NCBI GenBank assembly: GCA_020284085.1
Contig: JACEVL010000033.1
Coordinates: 367,501 to 431,500 of the forward strand
Source of the DNA: Aporrectodea caliginosa
Taxonomy: Eukaryota > Annelida > Clitellata > Crassiclitellata > Lumbricidae
Direction of reading: 5' to 3'
Length of the DNA: 64,000 nt
Below the pieces are notes generated by a model. It searched no databases, was not told where the DNA came from, and worked only from the letters and a program-made list of their open reading frames with translations. Of the stretch, positions 27,190-37,314 are shown in pieces. The translations under genes were made by a program, and so were the position numbers. The stretch's first letter is position 1; every line of letters begins with the position of its first letter.

Positions 27190-27820
27190 CTTACTATTGT
27201 TCTTTACAAGTCGTTTGGGTCTCTGTTTGGTTAATTATTTTTGTTGTTGCTGCCTTGCTTTCTCTCTGCTTTTGTCATTTTGTTTTTGTTTTTCACGATT
27301 GCCTTTTTCTTCAGCCTGTTTCAGTTTAGACTCGTTTGCTTCTTTGGATGTTAGTACAAAATACTTGACTGAAGTTCTTGCACGCTTGCTAGTTTTTGCA
27401 GCAGCAACTGGATAGTGCTGAATATCATTGCCTCCATCACCTGGAAAATGATGCATTATTGACTGGCTGAGAGCTGATCCAGCTACTACCGTAAATAAGT
27501 TGCGCTAGTGACAATGCAATATTGGAAGCATTGTTGTATGGGCATCAAAGTTTTGTGACCGACTTCAGCTCCCATTTCTATTTTTTCCATTTACTCTGCT
27601 CTGTAGAGTTGCCTTATATAGGTATTTCATATTGTTTGGCAGCTGCTCTAACTGACATCTTAGGTTCATTGGTGCAACACATCACTGCCTGTATCATGCT
27701 GTCTTCACTCCACTTCATATGTTTTCCACGAGCTGGTGTACTTTGTGCTTGCTTTCGTTTTTTTAAGCTGCAGACATCGAGACATTTACTTTTTGACATG
27801 ACCCATCTTGCAAATTTATA
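27190..27820 (-). pseudogene. Internally deleted pogo/Tigger-like transposase
   Basis: On the minus strand 27799-27614 reads GKHMKWSEDSMIQAVMCC, then MSVRAAAKQYEIP, a psq-type helix-turn-helix as found at the N-terminus of pogo/Tigger transposases. Downstream, 27456-27190 reads KYFVLTSKEANESKLKQAEE followed by a Lys/Glu/Gln-rich tail, which is the usual C-terminal signature (VLTS.E......E). The DDE catalytic core between them is missing, so the copy is dead. Confidence 0.65.
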
Positions 27821-28059
27821 AAGTTCCCATGCATTAGGCCTATAAATAAATTTATATGAAGTAGTTAATCATACTATAATAGCCAGACCTATGCTTATTG
27901 GCCTAGTTCTAGCAAGTGGAGGCCCTAATTAAGAATTGGGCCGCAATATGGTGAGAAATATGCTTGACTCAATTCCAGGGTAATCTTGTCGTTTTAGCAT
28001 TGTAAATTATTCATCATTGTATGGGTTTTAGCGCTAGTCAAATGCAAGTTCGATTGACG

Positions 28060-28265
28060 AAAAGAATTCTTGTTAAATAGAAGTTGGATTTGATGAAAAT
28101 AATTTTTCTTAAATATAAGTTGGACTGATGAACAGATTCTTTCTTAAATAGAAGTTGGATTGATGAAAAATAACTTGCTTAAATAGAAGCTGGATTGATT
28201 AAACGAATTCTTGCCTAAGTGCTGGATTGACGAATAGGATTGTTGCCAAAGTCGAATTAGATTAA
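28060..28265. repeat. Tandem repeat, about 44-bp degenerate unit
   Basis: Four to five copies of TTAAATAGAAGTTGGATTGA followed by TGAAAAGAATTCTTG-like sequence. An inverse set of the same unit is present inside the hAT element at about 5500-5630 (CATCAATCCAACTT), which links the two loci. Confidence 0.7.
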
Positions 28266-28519
28266 AAATAATAATGCTACAATGGGCGAATAATTTAGAA
28301 CGCTTAAACGATAGATTACCCAATTCCAGCCACTCTTGTCTCAACTCCGACCACCTGCTGGAATTTGGTTCAGGCATGGCTGGAATTAATTATTTTACTT
28401 GTCATTGAAATTCTTTATATTATAATAATAGTAATTGCTATTATTAGTAGTATTTAGGGCAGCGGAAGTTAAAGATTAAGCTAATTAATCGACTAATCAT
28501 CTAGATTCCTTGTCATATC

Positions 28520-28630
28520 TGCAGGACAGTAACAGGGTCGGAATAAGTCACGGAACACCGCTTGTAACATGTCACGCTCCTTCTGTGCCTTTCTTGGGCA
28601 CCATCTCCCTGATGAGTGACAGACCCCTAT
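28520..28630 (+). pseudogene. RNase-H-like module 1, left part (split by a hAT element)
   Basis: GTCGGAATAAGTCACGGAAC, then TGTAACATGTCACGCTCCTT and TCTGTGCCTTTCTTGGGCAC, corresponds to the linker of the module array (compare 37330-37400 and 33800-33850). It ends at the target-site duplication ACCCCTAT and continues at 29544 after the hAT insertion. Confidence 0.65.
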
Positions 28631-29535
28631 CAGTGTTATTTTACTTCACAAAATAATTTCTATTTCAGTTTCAGTTCAGTTCGGCTGGGAGTAATTTCAG
28701 TTTCAGTTCAGTTTCAGTTCTCAAATAATTTCAGTTCAACTTCAACTTCGAGTTCTTAAATAATTTCAGTTCAAGTTACAGTTCTCAAATAATTTTAGTT
28801 CAAGTTACAGTTACAGTTCTTAAATAATCTTACTTCGAGTTCAATCAACGTAGTTACTTGAAGATGAAGGTCTATCAACGTAGTTACACTAGTACACTAG
28901 TACAGGATACGAACTACTCACTGCAAAGTGCAGTATTTAATTTCAGAAAAACTCATTTCCAGAGAACTGTTCATCCTGTTGCGTCTTCCAGCAGTTAAAA
29001 GTCCACAAAGAGAAAAAATTCTCTCAACAAAAGCTTGAGACGCAGGAGCATGGATGAGGTCCTCTGCATCAACGCACTTCGATTTCCCAGACTCTTCACA
29101 ATACTCAAAATATTCCCAAACTGGACTCTCCCTTTTCCTACCGGACAACAACGAGCTAAACTTGACGACATTCTCGAAAAGAACCACTGAACGACAATAC
29201 TGTGAACGATAATACCGTGATATACCGAGAAATCTCGCGAGATTAACGACTTCGGACTTTCTATTAAGTTCTTAACATAGTCCAACGAAAGACTGGTTCA
29301 CCGCTAATTTAAGTCAGTAAGTAAATTACTTCATTTCTATTTTTAGTCATAAATGTGTATAATTTCCGTTCGGATTTTAATTATCGTTACAGTTTTTATT
29401 CAGTTCGGCATCATTTATTTCCGTTTCCGTTCAGTTTTCGTTCTTAGAATATTTTCAGTTATCGTTATACTTATCGTTAACGGAATGGATTATTTTCAGT
29501 TCGACTTATCGTTTCCGTTAACGAATATAACACTG
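28631..29535 (-). mobile_element. hAT element, internal-deletion derivative, 905 bp, perfect 8-bp TSD
   Basis: The ends are CAGTGTTAT and ATAACACTG, flanked by identical ACCCCTAT at 28623-28630 and 29536-29543. On the minus strand 29160-28950 reads RKRESPVWEYFEYCEESGKS KC, the start of a BED zinc finger. It then passes directly to SQAFVERIFSLCGLLTAGRR NR, the hAT C-terminal dimerisation motif. The entire catalytic middle is missing, so this is a deletion derivative that would depend on a transposase elsewhere. Subterminal regions hold TTTCAGTTCAGTT and GTTAACGAAAACG repeats shared with the MITE at 56147-56763. It is inserted into an RNase-H-like module, showing the module was there first. Confidence 0.92.
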
Positions 29536-29543
29536 ACCCCTAT

Positions 29544-29640
29544 GCTAACATACACCATGTTCTTTTCCTTTCAGACGTGTTCTGTGTCCAGTGATGTTCG
29601 ATTGGATCCATGGTCATCTGTAATCAGCGGTAATGAGTTT
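29544..29640 (+). pseudogene. RNase-H-like module 1, right part
   Basis: GCTAACATACACCATGTTCT, then TTCCTTTCAGACGTGTTCTG and GATTGGATCCATGGTCATCT. This matches the module exon beginning after TTCTTTCAG and containing TGGATCC.TGGTCATCT. It is truncated compared with the copies at 32518 and 34125. Confidence 0.65.
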
Positions 29641-29724
29641 GATGTTATTGTTACTATTAATTATTAATCTATTTACTACTATTTATAATGATTGGCATTA
29701 TTTTCTTCTTATTTTTATTATTAT

Positions 29725-32515
29725 TATTAGTTCGTCCGGCCGGCCGTTCTTCCGTTCGTTCTCCCCTCCTTTTTCCTCCCCCCCTTCGTCTCCTCTCGTA
29801 TCCCCTCGTCCGGCGGTCGGACCGTTCGTCCGGCCGTCCGTTCTTCCGTTCGTTCGACCCTCCCCTCCGCTTCCGTTCCATCCCTGCCCTCTCCTCCCCT
29901 CCTCTCGTCTCCCCTCGTCTCCCCTCCCCTCCCTTCCCCTCGTCCGACGGTTGGACCGTTCTTCCGTTCGTACGACCGTCCCCTCCCGTTTCCTCCCTTA
30001 TCCGTTCGTCCGGCGGTCGGACTGTTCGGCCGGCAGGGGAGGCGAGGGGAGACGAGGGGATGGGAGAGGTTGGGAGGTAAGGGAACAGAAGAAGAGGGGT
30101 GCGGACGGGAGGCTCGTAGGAACGGAGGGAACGGACGGCCGGACGAACGGTCCGACCGCCGGACGAGGGAGGGAGACGAGGGGAGACGAGGAGAGGGAGG
30201 AAAAAGGAGGCGAGGGGAGTACGAACGGAAGAACGGCCGGCCGGACGAACGGTCCGACCGTCGGACGAGGGGAGGGGAGACTAGGGGAGACGAGCGGAGG
30301 GGAGGGGAGGATCGTACGACCGGAGGAACGGACTGTGCGGCCGGCAGTCCGTTCCTCCGGTCGTACCTCCTCTCCCCTCCGATCGTCTCCTAGTCTCCCC
30401 CTAGTCTCCCTCCCTCGTCCGACGGTCGGACCGTTCGTCCGGCCGCCCGTTCTTTCGTTCGTACTCCCCTCGCCTCCTTTTTCCTCCCCTCTCCTCGTCT
30501 CCTCTCGTCTCCCCTCCCCTCGTCCGGCGGTCGGACCGTTCGTCTGGCCAGTCGTTCCCTCCGTTCCTACGAGCCTCCCGTCGGCTCCCCTCTTCTTCTG
30601 TTCCCTTACCTCCCAACCACTCCCATCCCCTCGTCTCCCCTCGCCTCCCCTGTCGGCCGAACAGTCCGACCGCCGGACGAACGGAGAAGGGAGGAAATGG
30701 GAGGGGACGGTCGTACGGTCGGCAGTCCGTTCCTTCGGTCGTACGACCCTCCCTCCGCTTCCGTTCCCTCCCTCCGCTCTCCTCCCTTCTCCTGTCGTCT
30801 CCCCTCGTCTCCCCTCCCTCCCTTCCCTTCGTCCGACGGTCGGACCGTTCGTCCGGCCGTTCGTTCCTTCGTTCGTTCGACCCTCCCCTCCGCTTCCGTT
30901 CCTCCCTCCCTATCCTCCCTCCCCTCGTCTCCCTCTCGTCTCCCCTCGTCTCCCTCGTCTCCCCTCCCCTTCCCCTCGTCCGACGGTCGGACCGTTCTTC
31001 CGTTCGTACGACCGTCCCCTCCCGTTTCCTTCCTTATCCGTTCGTCCGGCGATCGGACTGTTCGGCCGGCAGGGGAGGCAAGGGGAGACGAGGGGATGGG
31101 AGAGGTTGGGAGGTAAGGGAACAGAAGAAGAGGGGAGCGGACGGGAGGCTCGTAGGAACGGAGGTAACGGACGGGCGGACGAACGGTCCGACCGCCGTAC
31201 GAGGGGTTGGGAGACGAGGGGAGGGAGAGAGAGAGGTGGAGGAAAAAGGAGGCGAGGGGAGTACGAACGGAAGAACGGCCGGCCGGACGAACGGTCCGAC
31301 CGTCGGACGAGGGAGGGAGACTAGGGGAGACGAGGGGAGACGAGCGGAGGGGGAGAGGAGGGTCGTACGACCGGAGGAACGGACTGTGCGGCCGGCAGTC
31401 CGTTCCTCCGGTCGTACGACCCTCCTCTCCCCTCCGTCCGTCTCCCGTCGTCTCCCCTAGTCTCCCCTCCCCTCGTCCGGCGGTCGGACCGTTCGTCCGG
31501 CCTCCCGTTCTTCCGTTCGTACTCCCCTCGCCTCCTTTTTCCTCCCTCTCCTCGTCTCCTCTCGTCTCCCCTCCCCTCGTCCGGCGGTCGGACCGTTCGT
31601 CCGGCCGTCCGTTCCCTCCGTTCCTACGAGCCTCCCGTCCGCTCCCCTCTTCTTCTGTTCCCTTACCTCCCAACCACTCCCATCCCCTCGTCTCCCCTCG
31701 CCTCCCCTGTCGGCCGAACAGTCCGACCGCCGGACGAACGGAGAAGGGAGGAAATGGGAGGGGACGGTCGTACGGTCGGCAGTCCGTTCCTTCGGTCGTA
31801 CGACCCTCCCCTCCGCTTCCGTTCCCTCCCTCCGCTCTCCTCCCTTCTCCTGTCGTCTCCCTCCCCTCCCTTCCCCTCGTCCGACGGTCGGACCGTTCGT
31901 CCGGCCGTTCGTTCCTTCGTTCGTTCGACCCTCCCCTCCGCTTCCGTTCCCTCCATCCCCTATCCTCCCTTCGTCTCCTCTCGTTCCCCTCGTCTCCCCT
32001 CGTCTCCCTCCCCTCCCTTCCCCTCGTCCGACGGTCGGACCGTTCTTCCGTTCGTACGACCGTCCCCTCCCGTTTCCTTCCTTATCCGTTCGTCCGGCGA
32101 TCGGACTGTTCGGCCGGCAGGGGAGGCGAGGGGAGACGAGGGGATGGGAGAGGTTGGGAGGTAAGGGAACAGAAGAAGAGGGGAGCGGACGGGAGGCTCG
32201 TAGGAACGGAGGTAACGGACGGCCGGACGAAGGGTCCGACCGCCGGACGAGGGGAGGGGAGACGAGAGGAGACGAGGAGAGGGGAGGAAAAAGGAGGTGA
32301 CGGGAGTACGAACGGAAGAACGACCGGCCGGACCGAACGGTCCGACCGCCGGACGAGGGAGAGGGAGACTAGGGGAGACGAGGGGAAACGAGCGGAGGGG
32401 AAAGGAGGGTCGTACGACCCTCCTCTCCCCTCCGTCCGTCTCCCCTCGTCTCCCCTAGTCTCCTCTCCCCTCGTCCGGCGGTCGGACCGTTCGTCCGGGC
32501 GGCCGTCCGTTTGTT
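29725..32515. repeat. GTCCG-rich satellite in about 1.05-kb palindromic higher-order repeats
   Basis: The array is built from TCCG/TTCG tetramers, CGGTCGGACCGTTCGTCCGG blocks and CTCGTCTCCCCT runs, and is very rich in CG. It forms inverted repeats centred at about 30340, 31391 and 32413. The first has arms of at least about 330 bp: 30010-30030 is the inverse of 30660-30680, and the AACAGAAGAAGAGG segment near 30085 pairs with CCTCTTCTTCTGTT near 30595. Successive centres are about 1.05 and 1.02 kb apart. The third palindrome is cut short by the RNase-H-like module at 32518. Frames of several hundred codons (for example 29633-31324 and 31207-32652) run on both strands only because stop codons are rare in this composition. 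They are not genes. Confidence 0.92.
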
Positions 32516-32517
32516 CT

Positions 32518-32940
32518 TGTTCTTTCAGATTGTGTTGTAGTGATCCAGATGATGGAAAACGCGTGCGCTCGCCCGCAACGATCGCCTGGATCCGTGGTCA
32601 TCTCGGCATCACTGGAGGCAACGTCGCATCCCTCATCGAAAACAGCAGGTAACGTATGGCTTTTATTTATATGCCCTCTTGTGAGCACCATGGAAGCTGC
32701 CGGACGAGTACGGCTCATTAGTCTGGCGGCAGAAATGGAGGCTACAAGAGGGCGCTTATTTATGTGCCCTCTTGTGTGCACCATGGAAGCTGCCGGACGA
32801 GTACGGCTCAATAGTCTGGCGGCGGAAATGGAGGCTACACGGAGGGCGATAGAATTGGCCACCAACGCTAACATGCGCCATGTTTTTGTTTTTTCAGACT
32901 CTGTTGTAGTGATCCAGAACTTGGAGCAGCAAAAGCCCGT
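32518..32940 (+). pseudogene. RNase-H-like modules 2 and 3
   Basis: Module 2 (32518-32660) follows TTGTTCTTTCAG and encodes KRVRSPATIAWIRGHLGIT-like sequence (one reading frame, first residues degenerate). This resembles the region of RNase H domains with the motif (I/L)xW(V/I)PGHxGIxGNE. It ends AACAGCAG before GTAACGTATGG, a good splice-donor-like site. Module 3 has the linker ATGGAAGCTGCCGGACGAGT twice, then a frame reading AAEMEATRRAIELATNANM, like the RNase H block with the second catalytic Glu, then DSVVVIQNLEQQ with the catalytic Asp block. Frames are interrupted and GNE is changed, so this is not a working enzyme. Confidence 0.6.
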
Positions 32941-33195
32941 CCGTTCATCCGGCCGGGTGGCGTGTGGGTGGGTAGGATAGGGGTAGAGGGATGGGAGGGA
33001 ATGGGAAGGGTAGAGGGCATGGGGAAAGGGAAAAGGGGTGGAGAGGGGAAGTGGATGGGTAGGATAGGGGCCCACCGTCCCTTTTTCCCACTCCGTTTTC
33101 CCTCCGTCCGTTTTTCCCACCGTTCGTTTTTCCGACTCCGTTTTTCCCACCGGTGGGTTTTCCGAGGGTCCTTTTTTCCCAGGGTCCGTCCCCAT
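32941..33195. repeat. Purine/pyrimidine satellite between modules
   Basis: CCCGTCCGTTCATCCGGCCG is followed by GGATGGGAGGGAATGGGAAG-type purine sequence. Then come about seven copies of the 16-mer TCCGTTTTTCCCACCG, the unit that dominates 35430-36490. The open frames here are shadows of repeat composition. Confidence 0.8.
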
Positions 33196-33860
33196 TTTTT
33201 TAACTCCGCCACTGCTCGTCCTCGGGCAGTGCCAGTCCCAAGCCTGGATGAAGGAGGAGGGCGACGCTAATAATCTTTGTTGTCAACGAGTGTCGTTAGA
33301 TGGAAACTACTAATACTACGACCGTTCGTTCGTCCGACCGTCATTCTGTCCATCCTTCAGATCCAGGAGCACCAGAAGTCTGTGACACGACTGCGACAGT
33401 TCGAAGATCAGGAAGACAATGGAAAACGTGTTCGATCTCCAGCAACGATCGCCTGGATTTGTGGTCATCTCGGCATCACATGACGCGACATCGCATCCCT
33501 CGCGGAAAACAACGGGTAATGTATGGCGCTTATGTAAGTGCCCTCTCGTGAGCACCATGGAAGCTACCGGATGAGCGACAGCTCATCGGTCCCGGCGGCA
33601 GAAATGGAGGCTACAAGGAGGGCGATAGAATTGGCCACCATCGCTAACATTAGCCATGTTCTTGCTCTTTCAGATTCGGCTGATCCATACCTGGAGCAAC
33701 AAAGTTTGACTCCACCGCCAGAGCTCGAAGACTTCGCCATGCACTGGAAGCCGATGGAAAACGCAGCAACGATCGTCTGGATCCGTGGACATCTCGATAA
33801 CACAGCGGGTAACGTATCGCGCTCCTCTGTGCCTCTCTTGAGCGACAGACCATTGTGCTA
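33196..33860 (+). pseudogene. RNase-H-like modules 4 and 5
   Basis: TTTTTTTAACTCCGCCACTG opens a block (to about 33298) with CAGTCCCAAGCCTGGATGAA that is duplicated at 36548-36648. Next comes a module with KRVRSPATIAWICGHLGIT at about 33421-33483, then the linker and a frame reading VPAAEMEATRRAIELATIAN at about 33590-33650. This is followed by TTGCTCTTTCAG and PPELEDFAMHWK. Stops and frame changes break every copy. Confidence 0.6.
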
Positions 33861-34555
33861 ACATACACCATGTTCTTGTTCTTTCAGATTCTGTGGGAGT
33901 GATCCAGAACTTGGAGCAGCAAATTCCCGTCCGTTCGTCCGGCCGCCTATTCGTTCGCCGTTAATCGTCCGGCTGTCGGACCGTTTGTCGGAGCGTCCGA
34001 CCGTTCATCTATCCGGCTGTCGGTCCGTTCGTCCGGCCACCTGTCCGTTCGTCCGTTCGTATGACCGTCGGTTTTCCGTCCGGCTGTCGGTCCGAGCGTC
34101 CTTTCGTCTGTCCGTCCGTCTGTTCTTGTTCTTTCAGATTCTGTTGTAGTGATCCAGAGCCTGGAGCAACAAAGTCTGTGACACGATCGCCAGAGCTGGA
34201 AGTCTTGCGGCATGTACTGCCACTGGACGACGATTTAAAACGCGTTCGCTCGCCAGCAACGATCATCTGGATCCCTGGTCCTCTCGGCAGCACATGAGGA
34301 GTCATCGCATCCCTCAGGAAAAACAGCGGGTAACGCATGGTACTTGTTTATATCCCTTTTGTTTAGGTCCATGGAAGCTACCGGATGATCGACAGCTCAA
34401 CAGTCCTGGCGGCAGAATTGGGAGGCTACAGGGAGGGTGATAGAATTTGGCCACCAACGCTAAAAATGTTCTTGTTGTTTCAGATTCTGTTTTAGTGATC
34501 CAGGGCCTCGAGCAACAAAGTCTGTGACACGACCGCAGGAGCCGGAAGTCGTCAT
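33861..34555 (+). pseudogene. RNase-H-like modules 6 to 8 with GTCCG insert
   Basis: Three further copies of the TTGTTCTTTCAG plus ATTCTGTNGNAGTGATCCAG unit begin at about 33888, 34137 and 34481. Between the first two lies a 200-bp GTCCG satellite insert (33922-34124), placed exactly between GGAGCAGCAAA and GTTCTTGTTC. The second copy reads KRVRSPATIIWIPGPLGST. The last ends abruptly at about 34550 in T-rich DNA. Confidence 0.6.
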
Positions 34556-34879
34556 TATTATTATTTTTGATTATCTACGGTCATTTATTGTTATTTATTA
34601 TTGTTATTTATTGTTATTTATTTTTATTTATTATTATTTATTTTATTATATTTCATTATATTCTTATTACTACTACTTCTTATTTCCTACTATTATTTCT
34701 GAGTATTATTGTTATTTCTGAGTATTATTGTTATTTCTTACTATTTATTGCTATTTCTTAATTTTCATTGTTATTTTTTACCATTTATTGTTATTTCTTA
34801 CTATTTATTGTTCTGTCTTACTATTTATTGTTATTTCTTACTATTCATGATTATTTCTTCCTAGTCATTATTATTAGTA
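34556..34879. repeat. T-rich degenerate repeat (TTATTGTTATTT)
   Basis: Imperfect TATTTATTGTTATTTCTTAC units. There is no coding signal; the open frames of Tyr, Phe, Ile and Leu are compositional. Confidence 0.75.
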
Positions 34880-35110
34880 TATTTTTCATTACCTTGTTAC
34901 CTTGTGCTGTCAGTTCCTTGAACTCTAGCGACCTTCTTGATCAAGCCTCTCCATTTCCTTCTGTCCGCCGTCGCATCTCTCAGTTCTGCCAAATTCATTC
35001 CAGTTGTTTCATGTATCTCGTCCATCCACTTTTCCTTGGTCGTCCTTGTTTTCTCCTTCCCTCTCCATATGCTAACATCATTTCCTTTCATTACCTTTCA
35101 TTATTAACGG
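34880..35110 (-). pseudogene. RTE/I-like LINE ORF C-terminal fragment
   Basis: The minus strand reads TKEKWMDEIHETTGMNLAEL, then DATADRRKWRGLIKKVARVQ, GTDSTR. It is the same family as the plus-strand copy at 15878-16230, here without the internal stop in this segment. It is 5'-truncated. Confidence 0.75.
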
Positions 35111-35164
35111 TATCTTTGTTATCATTATTATTCTTACTGTTGAATAAACCAAAATCTTTAAAAT

Positions 35165-35425
35165 GGGGAAAATGAAAAACTGTAAAATATTAGGAATGAT
35201 AAAATGATATTAATGAAATTGAAAAATAAAATTCAAAAGTGAAATTGAAAAATGAAATTGAAAATGGATTGAAAAATAAAATTGAAAAATAAAATTGAAA
35301 AATAAAATTGTAAATGAAATTGTAAAATGAAATTCAGTAAATGAAATTCAGTAAATGAAATTCAGTAAATGAAATTCAGTAAATGAAATTCAAAAAAATG
35401 AAATTCAAAGAATCAAAATAAAATC
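35165..35425. repeat. A-rich short tandem repeat (AAATTGAAAAATAA / ATTCAGTAAATGA)
   Basis: Two degenerate tandem blocks lead into the 16-bp minisatellite: about 35205-35325 with an AAATGAAATTG unit, and about 35330-35410 with a GAAATTCAGTAAAT unit. There is no gene. Confidence 0.8.
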
Positions 35426-35429
35426 TTTC

Positions 35430-36530
35430 CCGCCCTCCGTTTTTTCTACCGTCCGTTTTTCCCACTGTCCGTTTTTCCCACTGTCCGTTTTTTCCACTGT
35501 CCGTGTTCCCATTGTCCGATTCTCCCACTGTCCGTTTTTTCACGGTTTGTTTTTCCACATTCCGTTTTTCCCAGCGTCTGTTTTTCCCATTGGCCGATTT
35601 CCCCACCGTCCGATTTTCCCACCGTCCGTTTTTCCCACTGTCCGTTTTCCCCACTGTCCTTTTTTTCACTGTCCGTTTTGCCTACTGTCCGTTTTTTCCA
35701 CTGTTCGTTTTTCCCACTGTCCGTTTTTCCCACCGTCTGTTTTTCCCATTGTTCGTTTTTCCCACTTTTTGTTTTTCCCATTGTCCGATTTTTCCACTGT
35801 TTGTTTTTCCAACTGTCCGTTTTTCCCACCGTCCGTTTTTCCCACAGTCCCTTTTTCCCACCGTCTGTTTATCCCATTGTCTGATTTCCCCACCGTCCGT
35901 TTTCCCACCGTCCGTTTTTACGATTGTCCGTTTTTTCCCACCGTCCAATTTTTCTGCCTTCGTTTTTCCGATTGTCCGTTTTTGCCACCGTCCGATTTTC
36001 CCACTGTCCGTTTTTGCCACTGTCCGTTTTTCCCATTGTCCGTTTTTCCCACTGTCCGTTTTTTTCACTGTCCGTTTTTCCCACTGTCCGTTTTTTCCAT
36101 CGTCCGTTTTTCCCACTGTCCGTTTTTCCCATTGTCCGATTTTCCCACTGTCCGTTTTTCCCTCTGTTGGTTTTTCCCACTGTCCCGTGTCCGTTTTCCC
36201 ACCGTCTGTTTCCCCCGTTGTCCGTTTTTCCCACTTTCCGTTTTTCCCATTGTCCGTTTTTTCCCCACCGTCCAATTTTCCTGCCTTCGTTTTTCCGATT
36301 GTCCGTTTTTGCCACTGTCCGTTTTTCCCACTTCCGTCCGTTTTTGCCACTGTCCGTTTTTGCCACAGTCCGTTTTTCTCACTGTCCGTTTTTCCCACTC
36401 TCCGTTTTTCCCATTGTCCGTTTTTCCCATTGTCCTGTTTTTCCCACCGTCCGTTTTCCCATCGTCTGTTTTTCACATTGTCCGATTTACCCACCGTCCG
36501 TTCGTTCGTACGAACGTTCGTCCGCTTTTC
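35430..36530. repeat. 16-bp minisatellite GTCCGTTTTTCCCACT, about 65 units
   Basis: The unit GTCCGTTTTTCCCACT repeats with point changes (CCACCG, CCATTG) for about 1.1 kb. The 16-bp period cycles through all three frames and rarely creates stops, so open frames of up to 380 codons appear on both strands. None is a plausible gene. The array ends at GTTCGTTCGTACGAACG, close to the TTTTTTTAACTCCGCC block that also borders the smaller array at 33195. Confidence 0.95.
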
Positions 36531-36544
36531 CGTCCGGCCCTCCA

Positions 36545-37060
36545 TTTTTTTAACTCCGCCACTGCTCGTACTCGGGCAGTGCCAGTCCCAAGCCTGGATG
36601 AAGGAGGAGGGCGACGCTAATAATCTTTGTTGTCAACGAGTGTCGTAGGTATAGAAACTACTACTACTACTACGACGTTCGTTCGTTCGTCCGACCGTCA
36701 GGCTGTCCATCCTCAAGATCCAGGAGCAGCAGAAGTCTGTGACATGACTACGACAGTTCGAAGACCTGGAAGACAATGGAAAATGCGTTCCTCGCCAGCT
36801 CATCAGTCCTGGCGGCAGAAATGGAGGCTACAAGGTGGCGATAGAATTAGCCACCAACGCTTCATCACATACACCATGTTCTTGTTCTTTCAGATTCTTC
36901 TGTAGTGATCCAGAACCTGGAGCAACAAAGTCTGTGACACGACCGCCAGAGCTCCTAGACTTGCTGCATGAACTGGAAGACGATGGAAAACGCGTTCAGT
37001 CGCCAGCAACGATCGTCTGGATTCCTGGTCATTGCAGAATCACAGGTATACCGAGATCGT
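36545..37060 (+). pseudogene. RNase-H-like modules 9 and 10
   Basis: The block TTTTTTTAACTCCGCCACTG to 36648 is nearly identical to 33196-33298. It is followed by GAAGTCTGTGACATGACTAC, the linker with GGCGGCAGAAATGGAGGCTA, then TTGTTCTTTCAG, and a frame reading RPPELLDLLHELEDDGKRVQSP with ATIVWIPGHCRIT. The WIPGHxxI motif is closest to consensus in this copy. It ends CACAGGTATACCG. Confidence 0.65.
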
Positions 37061-37064
37061 TCAT

Positions 37065-37305
37065 TCATTCATTTACTCCTAAAAATTATGTAGCGCCTCT
37101 TCAAGGTGCCTACGGAGTGGCACGGCTCTGGAGATGAGCATGCATGTGTGTCATCTGCATTATAGCTGGTGCAACAGACCACATGAGCGAAGCAGTGGTT
37201 AGAATCGAAGGGCGTAAAACCGAGCCTTGTGGTACAACAAATGGGTAAAGACGTATAGATTCCAGTGCTTTTGCGGGCGGTTTATTAAAGTACATACAGT
37301 AACAT
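37065..37305 (-). mobile_element. LINE/SINE-like fragment, inverted
   Basis: ATTCATTCATTTACTCC, then ATGTAGCGCCTCTTCAAGGT, is the inverse of the GGCGCTAYATAA tail with an (AATG)n run, as at 14770, 21385 and 42200. The body to 37305 is not recognised. Confidence 0.45.
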
Positions 37306-37314
37306 ATAGTCTTG

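Noticed and set aside
29633..32652. Open frames of 563 and 481 codons (+) and 355 codons (-) in the GTCCG satellite
   Set aside because: They overlap on both strands, follow the repeat units exactly and consist of Arg, Pro, Ser, Gly and Glu runs. Stop codons are rare in this base composition, so length is no evidence for a gene.
35503..36648. Open frames of 200 to 380 codons in the 16-bp array, both strands
   Set aside because: A 16-bp unit without stops in most phases gives long frames in several frames at once. No start context, domain or splice evidence.
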